A stretch of DNA of 14,583 nucleotides, from contig CAZXCQ010000161.1 in the NCBI GenBank assembly GCA_964639275.1, forward strand, positions 1-14,583, in the 5' to 3' direction. Below the pieces are notes generated by a model. That model was not told where the DNA came from. It made no database searches and saw only the letters and a list, made by a program, of their open reading frames with translations. This DNA comes from CAZXCQ01 sp964639275 (GTDB lineage Bacteria; Desulfobacterota; DSM-4660; Desulfatiglandales; Desulfatiglandaceae). Made by a program: the position numbers and the translations under genes. Below, one piece after another: positions 1 to 6,789 of the stretch. How positions within the stretch are numbered: position 1 is the stretch's first letter; each line of letters starts with the position of its first letter.

Positions 1-135
1 CATATGGGGGCATGTGGAAGAAAAAAAGACCCCCATGCCACACCACAATCGATTTGTCCCCGGGTCTTTGAGAAGTTACTGTTTGGTGAAGTGAGATGGT
101 CGTGAATTCAGATTCTAATTTCGCTGGAGGGACCG
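1..135 (+). promoter_or_regulatory. Leader of the CoA-transferase gene with a dyad
   Basis: No gene is seen here. ATGGGGG (4-10) pairs with CCCCCAT (30-36) around a 19-nt A-rich loop, and an alternative stem GGCATG/CATGCC overlaps it. About the first 80 nt resemble the stretch at 8255-8330 upstream of the thiolase gene: CATATGG, GGCATGTGG, an A-rich run, then AGACCCC. No convincing -35/-10 pair was found. The ribosome-binding site GGAGGG (126-131) sits 4 nt before the ATG at 136. Confidence 0.4.
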
Positions 136-1365
136 ATGAAAAACCATCTTGAGGGCGTGAGGGTAATCGACCTGACAGCATATCTGTCAGGACCTTTTGT
201 CAGTTTGAATCTGGCTGCCATGGGGGCTGAGGTAATCAAGATTGAGCGGCCAAAGGTGGGGGACCCCTGCCGTTGGAATCCGCCATTTGCCGGCCCCGAA
301 GGTGTCAGCTACCGGAGTCAGAGCGACATGGATATCTCCCTCTTGTACCTGAAGCGGAACCGGAACAAAAAGAGCGTCTTTCTTGACCTTCGAAACGACC
401 GGGGGAAAAAGCTCTTTGAACGCCTGGTGGAAAAAGGGGATGTGGTCCTGGAGAATTTTGCCCCGGGGAGTATGGATCGGCTCGGTTTTGATTATGAGAG
501 ACTGAAAGAGATCAATCGCGGGATCATCTATTGTTCAATCTCAGGCTATGGCCAGGAGGGACCCTACAGAGAACGGACTGCATTTGACCTGACTATCCAG
601 GGTACCAGCGGCGTTATGGGAGTAACAGGATTTGAGGATGGCCCTCCGACCCGCTGCGGGGCGTGGATTGGTGATATGATACCCGCCATGTATGGCCTCT
701 CCGGCATCCTGGCCGCACTCTATTCCCGGGAAAAGACCGGAAAAGGGGAGAGGATTGACATTTCTATGCAGGATGCCTGTTTCTCAATGATCATGGATGA
801 GGCGCTTGACCTCCATCTGGAGCGGGGAATTCCCATGCGGACGGGAAACAGAAACCCGAGGCTGGCCCCTTGGAACGTCTATCTGGCAAAGGACGGATAT
901 GTCATCATCTGCGTGGCCAACAATGCCCAATGGGAGGCCTTTACAAAGGCAATCGGAAGAGAGGATCTGAAGGATGATGTTCGATTTAAGACCCAGGAGG
1001 GCCGCTCCAAGAATTCAGACGATGTGGAGAGGATTGTACTCGAATGGCTGAAGGATCTGACCGTGGACGAGGCCCTTGAACGCCTGAGAGAGAAGAGAGT
1101 GGCCTGCGATTCAGTGCCTTCGATCGACAGGGTCCTGGAAGACCCCCAGCTGAAATACAGGGGGATGATCCAGGATCTGAAGCATCCCAAGAGTGGTGCT
1201 ACGGGTATCAAGACAGCGGGGTTCCCGATCCACTTCACCGAGTACCCGGCGGGATTCTTCGAACCGGCCCCTTACCCCGGCCAACATAACCAGGAGATAT
1301 ACAATGGCCTGTTGGGTATCTCGGAGGAAGAGATGCTGAATCTCAGAGAAGAGGGGATTATTTGA
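136..1365 (+). CDS. CaiB/BaiF family (class III) CoA transferase
   Basis: This cytoplasmic enzyme family moves CoA from a CoA thioester to a carboxylic acid, activating the acid for breakdown. The 409 residues match the usual ~400. The N-terminus (LEGVRVIDLTAYLSGPF) is the family's Rossmann-like start, MGAEVIKIERP follows near residue 30, and the segment NRNKKSVFLDL near 75-85 is typical. The expected catalytic aspartate is D180 in WIGDM, followed by GILAALYSREKTGKGERID. The C-terminus has the usual PYPGQHN motif. The start is supported by GGAGGG 4 nt upstream. It leads the cluster and precedes a TRAP transporter, so a plausible role is activating an imported acid. Family membership is clear, but the acid and the CoA donor cannot be read from sequence. 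Homologues act on formate, carnitine, benzylsuccinate, phthalate, mesaconate and others. Confidence 0.93.
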   Translation: MKNHLEGVRVIDLTAYLSGPFVSLNLAAMGAEVIKIERPKVGDPCRWNPPFAGPEGVSYRSQSDMDISLLYLKRNRNKKSVFLDLRNDRGKKLFERLVEKGDVVLENFAPGSMDRLGFDYERLKEINRGIIYCSISGYGQEGPYRERTAFDLTIQGTSGVMGVTGFEDGPPTRCGAWIGDMIPAMYGLSGILAALYSREKTGKGERIDISMQDACFSMIMDEALDLHLERGIPMRTGNRNPRLAPWNVYLAKDGYVIICVANNAQWEAFTKAIGREDLKDDVRFKTQEGRSKNSDDVERIVLEWLKDLTVDEALERLREKRVACDSVPSIDRVLEDPQLKYRGMIQDLKHPKSGATGIKTAGFPIHFTEYPAGFFEPAPYPGQHNQEIYNGLLGISEEEMLNLREEGII

Positions 1366-1460
1366 AAGGAGGTGATAGGTCAAGACACAAACGGGAGAAA
1401 AAGGAGGTCCCAAGGATCACATTTATCAACAGCCAATAATCACGGAAGGAGGAATTCAGC

Positions 1461-2495
1461 ATGTTACGAAAAAAGATATGGCTCTTGGCTGTGGTGGCCA
1501 CCTTGACCTTTGTGGTCGGGATGATGGTTGCCCCCACCAACACCCTGGCGGAAAAACCGATCCTCATCAAGTTTAACTACGCCGGGCCCAAATCACCCCC
1601 CAGCATGCACCCCCTCAGCCAGGCTATCGGCTATTTGGGCAAGAAGTTGGAAGAAAATTCAAAAGGGCGGTTCAAGGTTGAGATCTACTGGGGGGCCTCG
1701 CTATACAAGGACGACCCCACCCAGTATGCAGCGCTCAGGTCCAACGTCATTCAGATGTGCGAGGTCAGCGGAGGACGACTGGGTGGAGAGATACCGGAGA
1801 CCTTCCTGATGGAGTTTCCCTTTGTCTTTGGCGACATGAACCACGTCTACCGTTTTCTGGACGGACCTGGAAAGAAGCTTTTTGAACCCCTTTATCTCAA
1901 GAAGGGCTATAGGCTGATGGGATTTTGGCCCTATGGCTTCCAGAACTTTGTCTGTAGCAAGGGATTTCTGGCCAAACCGGCGGACTTTGTGGGGGTCAAG
2001 TTGAGGATCAGACCTTCAAAGATCGTGGCGGCTCAGATGGAGGCCCTTGGGGCCAGCGCCCAGGCCATTCCCTACATGGATACCTACAATGCACTTCAAC
2101 TCAAGACCGTCGATGGTGCCGAGTGCCCCCTTGCCGTCATCCAGGCAGTCAAGTGGCACGAAACCGGTGATTTTATCACCATTTCCAGGCACAGCCTGCT
2201 TTTTGCGGCCATCCTGGTCAATCCCAAATTTTACAATGGTCTCCCAGCGGACCTAAAGAAGATCTTTAACGACACCTTCGCAGAGGCCACTCAGTTTGAG
2301 CACAAGACCCAGGAAGATGTGGAATACAAGATGCCCTGGATCATGATGTCAGAGAGGCCGGCCCTCAAGTTCAAATGGTTGACCGAAAAAGAGAGGGGAG
2401 TCCTCAAGGAAAAAACCAAGCCGGTGGAGGAAAAGTTCGGAAAGAACATACCAAAAGAGTTTTTTGAGGCTGTAGAAATAACCCGAGCCAAGTAA
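1461..2495 (+). CDS. dctP: TRAP transporter periplasmic substrate-binding protein (DctP family)
   Basis: This is the periplasmic receptor of a sodium-coupled tripartite transporter for organic acids. Its 344 residues fit the family. Residues 1-30 form a signal peptide: KK near the start, a hydrophobic core, and TLA before E31, with no lipobox cysteine. The mature protein shows the GASLYKD segment. R182 in GVKLRIRP aligns with the conserved arginine that binds the substrate carboxylate, and VDGAECPL corresponds to the family VDGQENP motif. AAGGAGG (1446-1452) lies 8 nt before the ATG. The gene follows the CoA transferase after 95 nt and precedes both membrane subunits, giving the usual P-Q-M order. 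The ligand is unknown. The conserved arginine implies a carboxylate, which fits a neighbouring CoA-activating enzyme. Confidence 0.94.
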   Translation: MLRKKIWLLAVVATLTFVVGMMVAPTNTLAEKPILIKFNYAGPKSPPSMHPLSQAIGYLGKKLEENSKGRFKVEIYWGASLYKDDPTQYAALRSNVIQMCEVSGGRLGGEIPETFLMEFPFVFGDMNHVYRFLDGPGKKLFEPLYLKKGYRLMGFWPYGFQNFVCSKGFLAKPADFVGVKLRIRPSKIVAAQMEALGASAQAIPYMDTYNALQLKTVDGAECPLAVIQAVKWHETGDFITISRHSLLFAAILVNPKFYNGLPADLKKIFNDTFAEATQFEHKTQEDVEYKMPWIMMSERPALKFKWLTEKERGVLKEKTKPVEEKFGKNIPKEFFEAVEITRAK

Positions 2496-2524
2496 GGAGA
2501 AGCCTTGACTCAGGGGTCCTCCGA

Positions 2525-2561
2525 GGCCGGTTCGCTTTTTTGGGCAGCCTATTTCCCGGCC
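2525..2561 (+). other. Inverted repeat between dctP and dctQ
   Basis: GGCCGG (2525-2530) pairs with CCGGCC (2556-2561) around a 25-nt loop containing a T6 run. It lies in the 137-nt gap after dctP. It could stabilise or partly terminate the dctP message, since binding-protein genes are often expressed above their permease genes. The T run is inside the loop, so this is not a standard terminator. Confidence 0.3.
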
Positions 2562-2632
2562 AGCTCCCGAAAGGGGGTGAATGCCGGTTCCAGGCCTCTG
2601 GAGGACTTCTCTGGACAAGGCTGGATCGACCC

Positions 2633-3139
2633 ATGCGGATCAACCAAATAATCTATGTCTTTGAAAAATGGCTGGCCATTATACTCATGGGCTTTGCGGT
2701 CGGCCTCAGCTTTGTCCAGGTGATCTTGAGGTATTTCTTTAATGCCGGTTTTGCCTGGGTGCCCGAGATCGTGGTGTTCACCTTTATCACACTGACATTG
2801 GTGGGAGCCAGTACAGGCGTCAGAAACGGGGTTCATATCGGCGTAGATGTAATCGTGAAGCTCTTACCCACTAGATTTCACAGGATTTCAGATATCTTTG
2901 CCAATTCTTGCGGGGCAGCCCTGTATCTCTTTATGTCCTATCTGACTTACAGGTTTGTCCTCTACTTCAGGGAAATGGGCCAGGTCTCGATCATTACCGA
3001 AATCCCCATCTGGATGATGATCATCTACATGCCTGTGGCCTTCTTTTTGATGGCCTTTCACTATATGGAATTCCTGTGGGGGTCATTTTCTAAAGACAGA
3101 AAGAAGGATTTGGTGACCTTTAAAAAGGAACATATCTAG
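2633..3139 (+). CDS. dctQ: TRAP transporter small permease (DctQ family)
   Basis: This is the four-helix membrane subunit that, with DctM, forms the inner-membrane part of the TRAP transporter. Starting at 2633 (MRINQIIYVFEKW) gives 168 residues, typical of the family. An in-frame ATG at 2540 would add 31 polar residues before the first helix, which DctQ proteins normally lack. The ribosome-binding site for 2633 is weak (AAGG about 13 nt upstream). Four hydrophobic segments are visible: about 12-32, 42-62 (WVPEIVVFTFITLTLVGAST), 85-110 and 120-145. GVRNGVHIGVDVI between helices 2 and 3 is the family signature. The tail is basic. dctM normally follows directly or overlaps, but here it is 326 nt away because a repeat element intervenes. 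Confidence 0.9.
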   Translation: MRINQIIYVFEKWLAIILMGFAVGLSFVQVILRYFFNAGFAWVPEIVVFTFITLTLVGASTGVRNGVHIGVDVIVKLLPTRFHRISDIFANSCGAALYLFMSYLTYRFVLYFREMGQVSIITEIPIWMMIIYMPVAFFLMAFHYMEFLWGSFSKDRKKDLVTFKKEHI

Positions 3140-3145
3140 TTTGTG

Positions 3146-3327
3146 TTGAGAGTCCAAAGTTCTCTCGTCATGCCGGACTTCATAAGCCTGCCCCGTACCC
3201 GATACGGGGGCATCCAGAAGTCATATGATATTGATAATATTCTGGATTCCGGCTTTCGCCGGAATGACATCACATAATCCTTGATTCTAATAATATCAAT
3301 TACTTAGAAGAACTTTGGACCGTGTAG
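3146..3327 (+). repeat. Foldback (MITE/REPIN-like) element, copy 1
   Basis: This 182-nt element lies between dctQ and dctM. Terminal inverted repeats are AGTCCAAAGTTCT (3151-3163) and AGAACTTTGGAC (3309-3320), perfect over 12 bp. Nested inside are GTCATGCCGG (3167-3176) against CCGGAATGAC (3259-3268), the hairpin CCCCGTA/TACGGGG (3191-3197, 3203-3209), and the hairpin ATTCCGGC-TTTC-GCCGGAAT (3246-3265). A second copy at 13807-14018 is its reverse complement, with 8 substitutions in 182 positions (~96%) plus a 30-nt extra block. Homology runs a few bases beyond the inverted repeats on both sides, which sets the limits given. There is no open reading frame of note, so it is non-autonomous if mobile. 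No clear target-site duplication is seen. Confidence 0.85.
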
Positions 3328-3330
3328 AGT

Positions 3331-3358
3331 TTGTCAAAAAAAGTTCAGACTCTATACT
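3331..3358 (+). promoter_or_regulatory. Sigma70-like promoter upstream of dctM, with a dyad
   Basis: TTGTCA (3331-3336) and TATACT (3353-3358) each match the sigma70 consensus at 5 of 6 positions, with a 16-nt spacer. An inverted repeat TAGAGTTTG/CAGACTCTA (3325-3333, 3346-3354; one G-T pair) covers most of it and could be an operator or a hairpin. It begins where the foldback element ends, about 110 nt before the dctM start. It may restore transcription of dctM and the carboxylase genes. Prediction from sequence only. Confidence 0.45.
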
Positions 3359-3465
3359 GGGGCTAAGGAGTATTAACGCAGTACAGATGAGCAGCGAGCC
3401 CTAAACCCATGCCGGATTTTTTGTCAGTGATGAAGAAAAAAGGATTATTTGAGGTGGCCTAGCCC

Positions 3466-4767
3466 ATGGAAAACCCCGTCATCCTGATTGCCTCGCTGAT
3501 GGCGATCCTCTTTGCCCTCATGTTTATGGGTGTTCCCATTGCCATCGCCCTGGGGATCTCCACCACGATTAACCTGATAATCTTCACCGACATGGATTTG
3601 CTCTTCATCGGTCAGAACATCTATGCTGCCCTGGATAGCTATGCCCTTCTGGCCGTCCCCTTCTTTATCCTGGCCAGCAATATTATGGCCGACGCGGGTA
3701 TTGCCAGGAGGCTACTGGTTTTTGCCGAGGCGCTCACGGCCGGCATTACAGGGGGGCTGGGAATGGCCGGTGTCCTGGCCTGCGCGATCTTTGCAGCGAT
3801 CTCCGGTTCAAGCGTAGCAACTGTCGTCTCCATTGGAACTATCGTCATCCCGGGAATGCTCAAGGAAGGCTACGACAAGAAATTCGCCACCGCCTTAATT
3901 GCCTGCTCCGGATCATTGGGGATATTGATTCCCCCGAGCGTCTTGATGATCATTTTTGGCGTACTGGCCGACGTCTCCATCGGAAAGCTATTCGCCGCAG
4001 GCATGGTCCCCGGTGTCATATTGACTATCTTCCTCATGGTTTATGTCCATATCATTTCAAAGAAGAGGAATTACCCGAAATCTCCCAGTTTGTCAGCCAG
4101 GGAGAGAATAAAAAAGATTGCTCAAAACGGTTCTGCCCTGCTCGTGCCTTTCACGGTGCTGGGTGGAATCTACGGGGGCGTTGTCACACCCACCGAGGCC
4201 GCGGTTCTGGCCACTTTTTTGGGCCTTTTCATGGGTTTTTTTATCTATAAGGAGTTAAAGATCAAGCATCTGCCAGGGATCTTTCTCAGATCCGCGGAGA
4301 TGTCTTCAATGATCCTGATCATATTGGCATTTGCCTATTCATTTGCCTTTCTGCTGTCCTTCTTTAGGGTCCCCGACCTCCTGACCCAGATGATGTTTGA
4401 TGCCGGGATCAATGCCTGGATGTTTCTCCTGTTAATCAATATCATCCTATTTTTCGCAGGAGACTTCATGGACCCCGCCTCTATCATGCTGATCTTCACC
4501 CCTCTCATCGTCTCCCTGGGTTCAGCGTTAGGTATCAACCTGATACACCTCGGCATCGTCGTTACCATGAATCTGGAGATAGGACTGATCACACCACCCG
4601 TGGGGTTTAACCTTTACGTGGGCAGTTCTCTTTCCCAGCTATCTCTCTATGATGTGATGAAGGCAGCTGTTCCCATAATGATCATTATCGGTATCGCTCT
4701 CATCCTGATTACCTACGTCCCATCTCTTAGCCTTATTATGCCAAAACTCATTTTCGGGTCGGCATAG
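3466..4767 (+). CDS. dctM: TRAP transporter large permease (DctM family)
   Basis: This is the large inner-membrane subunit carrying the transport path of the TRAP system, driven by an ion gradient. Its 433 residues are almost wholly hydrophobic, with about 12 membrane segments. Family motifs run in order: GVPIAIALGIS near 22, a Gly/Ser-rich stretch SGSSVATVVSIG near 115, GILIPPSVLMII near 150, TPTEAAVLA near 243, DPASIMLIFTPL near 338 and LITPPVGFNLYVG near 372. GAGGTGG (3451-3457) precedes the ATG by 8 nt. Subunit order P-Q-M is kept, but the 326-nt gap to dctQ is unusual and holds a repeat element and a candidate promoter. The carboxylase genes follow after 123 nt. Confidence 0.95.
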   Translation: MENPVILIASLMAILFALMFMGVPIAIALGISTTINLIIFTDMDLLFIGQNIYAALDSYALLAVPFFILASNIMADAGIARRLLVFAEALTAGITGGLGMAGVLACAIFAAISGSSVATVVSIGTIVIPGMLKEGYDKKFATALIACSGSLGILIPPSVLMIIFGVLADVSIGKLFAAGMVPGVILTIFLMVYVHIISKKRNYPKSPSLSARERIKKIAQNGSALLVPFTVLGGIYGGVVTPTEAAVLATFLGLFMGFFIYKELKIKHLPGIFLRSAEMSSMILIILAFAYSFAFLLSFFRVPDLLTQMMFDAGINAWMFLLLINIILFFAGDFMDPASIMLIFTPLIVSLGSALGINLIHLGIVVTMNLEIGLITPPVGFNLYVGSSLSQLSLYDVMKAAVPIMIIIGIALILITYVPSLSLIMPKLIFGSA

Positions 4768-4890
4768 GTAGCTGGGCTTTTTTGGGTCACCAGAGGTATA
4801 CGACGTCTGGTTGGTTGGAGATTATTATAGTCTTGCAGAAAATGTTTTGCGGTTATCATTTTTAAGAAATATAGCCGGGAGGATCTATTC

Positions 4891-5403
4891 ATGGAGGAAA
4901 TAAACCAAGAGGACATCATTCAAATAATGAAGATGTTGGAAGAATCCACCTTTGAGGAGCTGCGCCTTCAAATGGGCGATCTTAAATTGGTCCTCAGAAA
5001 GGGCGGCAAAGGGACAGACCTTATTAAGGAATCGGGGCTCAGTGCTCAGGAATCGGGACCGTCAAGGGTCTCTGAAGCACCACCGGGTGCAACGGTGCCT
5101 GTGGACGTCCCAGAGGCAGAACCCTCTGGGATAGAAGAAGAGGGTCTAATCGCCATCAAGGCCCCTATGCTGGGGACCTTTTACAGGGCCCCCAAACCAG
5201 GTGCCCCGCCCTTTGTGGAAAAGGGCCGGTGGGTGACCGAAGATGACACGGTCTGCATCATTGAGGTCATGAAGCTTTTCAACACGGTCAAGGCGGGGGT
5301 CAGGGGGCGTATTGCAAAGGTCTGTGCAGAGAACAGTCAGATGGTCGAGTACCAGCAGACACTCTTCCTAGTGGAAGCGGTTGAAGAGGGAGAGGGGACG
5401 TAG
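4891..5403 (+). CDS. accB: Biotin carboxyl carrier protein, AccB type
   Basis: This protein carries the biotin that shuttles a carboxyl group between the biotin carboxylase and carboxyltransferase sites. The 170 residues form an N-terminal segment (1-40, ending LKLVLRKGG) like that of acetyl-CoA carboxylase BCCP, an acidic Pro/Glu-rich linker (about 45-85) and a C-terminal biotinyl domain (88-165). The biotin-accepting lysine is K128 in CIIEVMKLF; V replaces the common A of EAMK. GTFYRAPKPGAPPFVEKG (95-112) includes the protruding thumb typical of AccB rather than of pyruvate carboxylase. GGGAGG (4877-4882) lies 8 nt before the ATG. It ends 12 nt before the biotin carboxylase gene. No accA or accD is present, and the carboxyltransferase two genes on is of another family, so a fatty-acid-synthesis role is doubtful. 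Confidence 0.93.
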   Translation: MEEINQEDIIQIMKMLEESTFEELRLQMGDLKLVLRKGGKGTDLIKESGLSAQESGPSRVSEAPPGATVPVDVPEAEPSGIEEEGLIAIKAPMLGTFYRAPKPGAPPFVEKGRWVTEDDTVCIIEVMKLFNTVKAGVRGRIAKVCAENSQMVEYQQTLFLVEAVEEGEGT

Positions 5404-5415
5404 GAGGGGCGCCCG

Positions 5416-6789
5416 ATGAATGGTATCTCCCGCGTCTTGGTGGCAAACAGGGGGGAAATCGCTGTCCGTGTCCTTCGGGCCTGCCGCGATCTGGGGATTG
5501 AGTCGGTTGCGGCGGTTTCCGAGGCAGACAAAGAGAGTTTGCCTGCAAAAATGGCCGACAGGGCAGTCTGCATAGGGCCACCGTCGTCCATTGAAAGCTA
5601 CCTGAAGGTGGACACCATCATCGCGGCTGCCCTTGGGACAGGTTGCGATGCCGTACACCCCGGTTATGGGTTTCTGGCAGAGCAACCCGAACTCGCTGAG
5701 ACCTGCGAGGGGCAAGGTCTTATCTTTGTGGGGCCAAAGGCAGATAACATCAAAAAGATGGGAGACAAACTCCTGGCCAGAAAAATGGCGGCGACCTTGG
5801 GGATCGAGGTTATTCCGGGTTCGGAGTTGGTGCGTGACCTGGGAGATGCGGTGGAGGCCGCCCAGAGGGTAGGATATCCCCTTCTCTTAAAGGCCGTCGC
5901 CGGGGGTGGAGGGAAAGGGATGAAGATTGTCGGTCATCCAAAGGACCTTAAAACGGTCTTTCAGGAGGCCTCGGCCGAGGCACTCGGCGCCTTCGGGGAT
6001 GACAGACTGTATATTGAGCACTATATCCAGAATGCACGCCACGTCGAGATTCAAGTCATGGGCGACAAATTTGGGAATGTTTTGCACCTCTTTGAGCGCG
6101 ATTGTTCCCTCCAGCGCCGCTACCAGAAGATGGTTGAGGAGGCCCCATGCCCGGTAATATCGGCCGAACTCAGGGAACGGATATGCCGGGCGGCGGTGGC
6201 GATTGCGCGGCATATCGGATATGAAAACGCCGGTACGGTGGAATTCATCTTGGATCAGGATAAAGAAAGGTTCTACTTCCTTGAGATGAATACCCGGATT
6301 CAGGTGGAGCATCCAGTGACCGAGATGGTCACCGGCCTTGATCTGGTCAAGGAGCAATTCAGGATTGCATCCGGAGATCCTTTGAGTTTCTCTCAAGAAT
6401 CGGTACAACTGACCGGGCACGCCATCGAGTGCCGTATCAATGCGGAATCGCCAGATAGGAATTTTGCACCGTGTCCGGGCAGAATTGAAAACTGGCGGCA
6501 ACCCCAAGGGACAGGGGTTCGGGTTGATACCCACTGTTACCCGGGGTATCTTGTACCTCCTTACTACGACTCGTTGCTGGCAAAACTCATCACATCGGGG
6601 ACCGACCGCAAAGAGGCCATTTGGCGGATGCACAGGGCGCTCGCTGGCTTTGTGGTTTCAGGAATAGAGACGACCATTCCCTTTCATCGTTTTATCTTGG
6701 AAAACCGGGGTTATCTCAACGGGGATGTAAACACGCGCTGGTTAGAGGATAGCCTGATAAAGGAGTATGAAAGAAATGAAGGAGATTAG
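5416..6789 (+). CDS. accC: Biotin carboxylase, AccC type
   Basis: This enzyme carboxylates carrier-bound biotin using bicarbonate and ATP. Its 457 residues compare with 449 in E. coli AccC. Domains in order: N-terminal (1-115, RVLVANRGEIAVRVLRAC), ATP-grasp (about 116-320) and C-terminal (about 335-445). The ATP loop is KAVAGGGGKGMKIV starting at K159. FERDCSLQRRYQKMVEEAP carries the bicarbonate/biotin-site residues, with Y in place of the E. coli H of RRHQK, a variant I believe is common. EMNTRIQVEHPVTE has E290, N292 and R294, matching E. coli E288, N290 and R292. All key residues seem present. GGAGGGG (5403-5409) overlaps the upstream stop codon, which suggests translational coupling. The 3' end overlaps the carboxyltransferase gene, so both are surely co-expressed. 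Confidence 0.96.
   Translation: MNGISRVLVANRGEIAVRVLRACRDLGIESVAAVSEADKESLPAKMADRAVCIGPPSSIESYLKVDTIIAAALGTGCDAVHPGYGFLAEQPELAETCEGQGLIFVGPKADNIKKMGDKLLARKMAATLGIEVIPGSELVRDLGDAVEAAQRVGYPLLLKAVAGGGGKGMKIVGHPKDLKTVFQEASAEALGAFGDDRLYIEHYIQNARHVEIQVMGDKFGNVLHLFERDCSLQRRYQKMVEEAPCPVISAELRERICRAAVAIARHIGYENAGTVEFILDQDKERFYFLEMNTRIQVEHPVTEMVTGLDLVKEQFRIASGDPLSFSQESVQLTGHAIECRINAESPDRNFAPCPGRIENWRQPQGTGVRVDTHCYPGYLVPPYYDSLLAKLITSGTDRKEAIWRMHRALAGFVVSGIETTIPFHRFILENRGYLNGDVNTRWLEDSLIKEYERNEGD

Noticed and set aside
2540..2632. Longer N-terminus for dctQ from the ATG at 2540
   Set aside because: It would add 31 polar residues before the first helix and cover an inverted repeat; DctQ proteins normally start just before helix 1.
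4768..4890. Promoter or terminator in the dctM-accB gap
   Set aside because: TATTAT at 4823 and TATCAT at 4854 lack good -35 partners at proper spacing, and the T6 run after dctM has no preceding stem.
5887..6633. Long antisense reading frame (248 codons) opposite accC
   Set aside because: The plus-strand frame has all biotin carboxylase motifs; no start signal or homology for the antisense frame.
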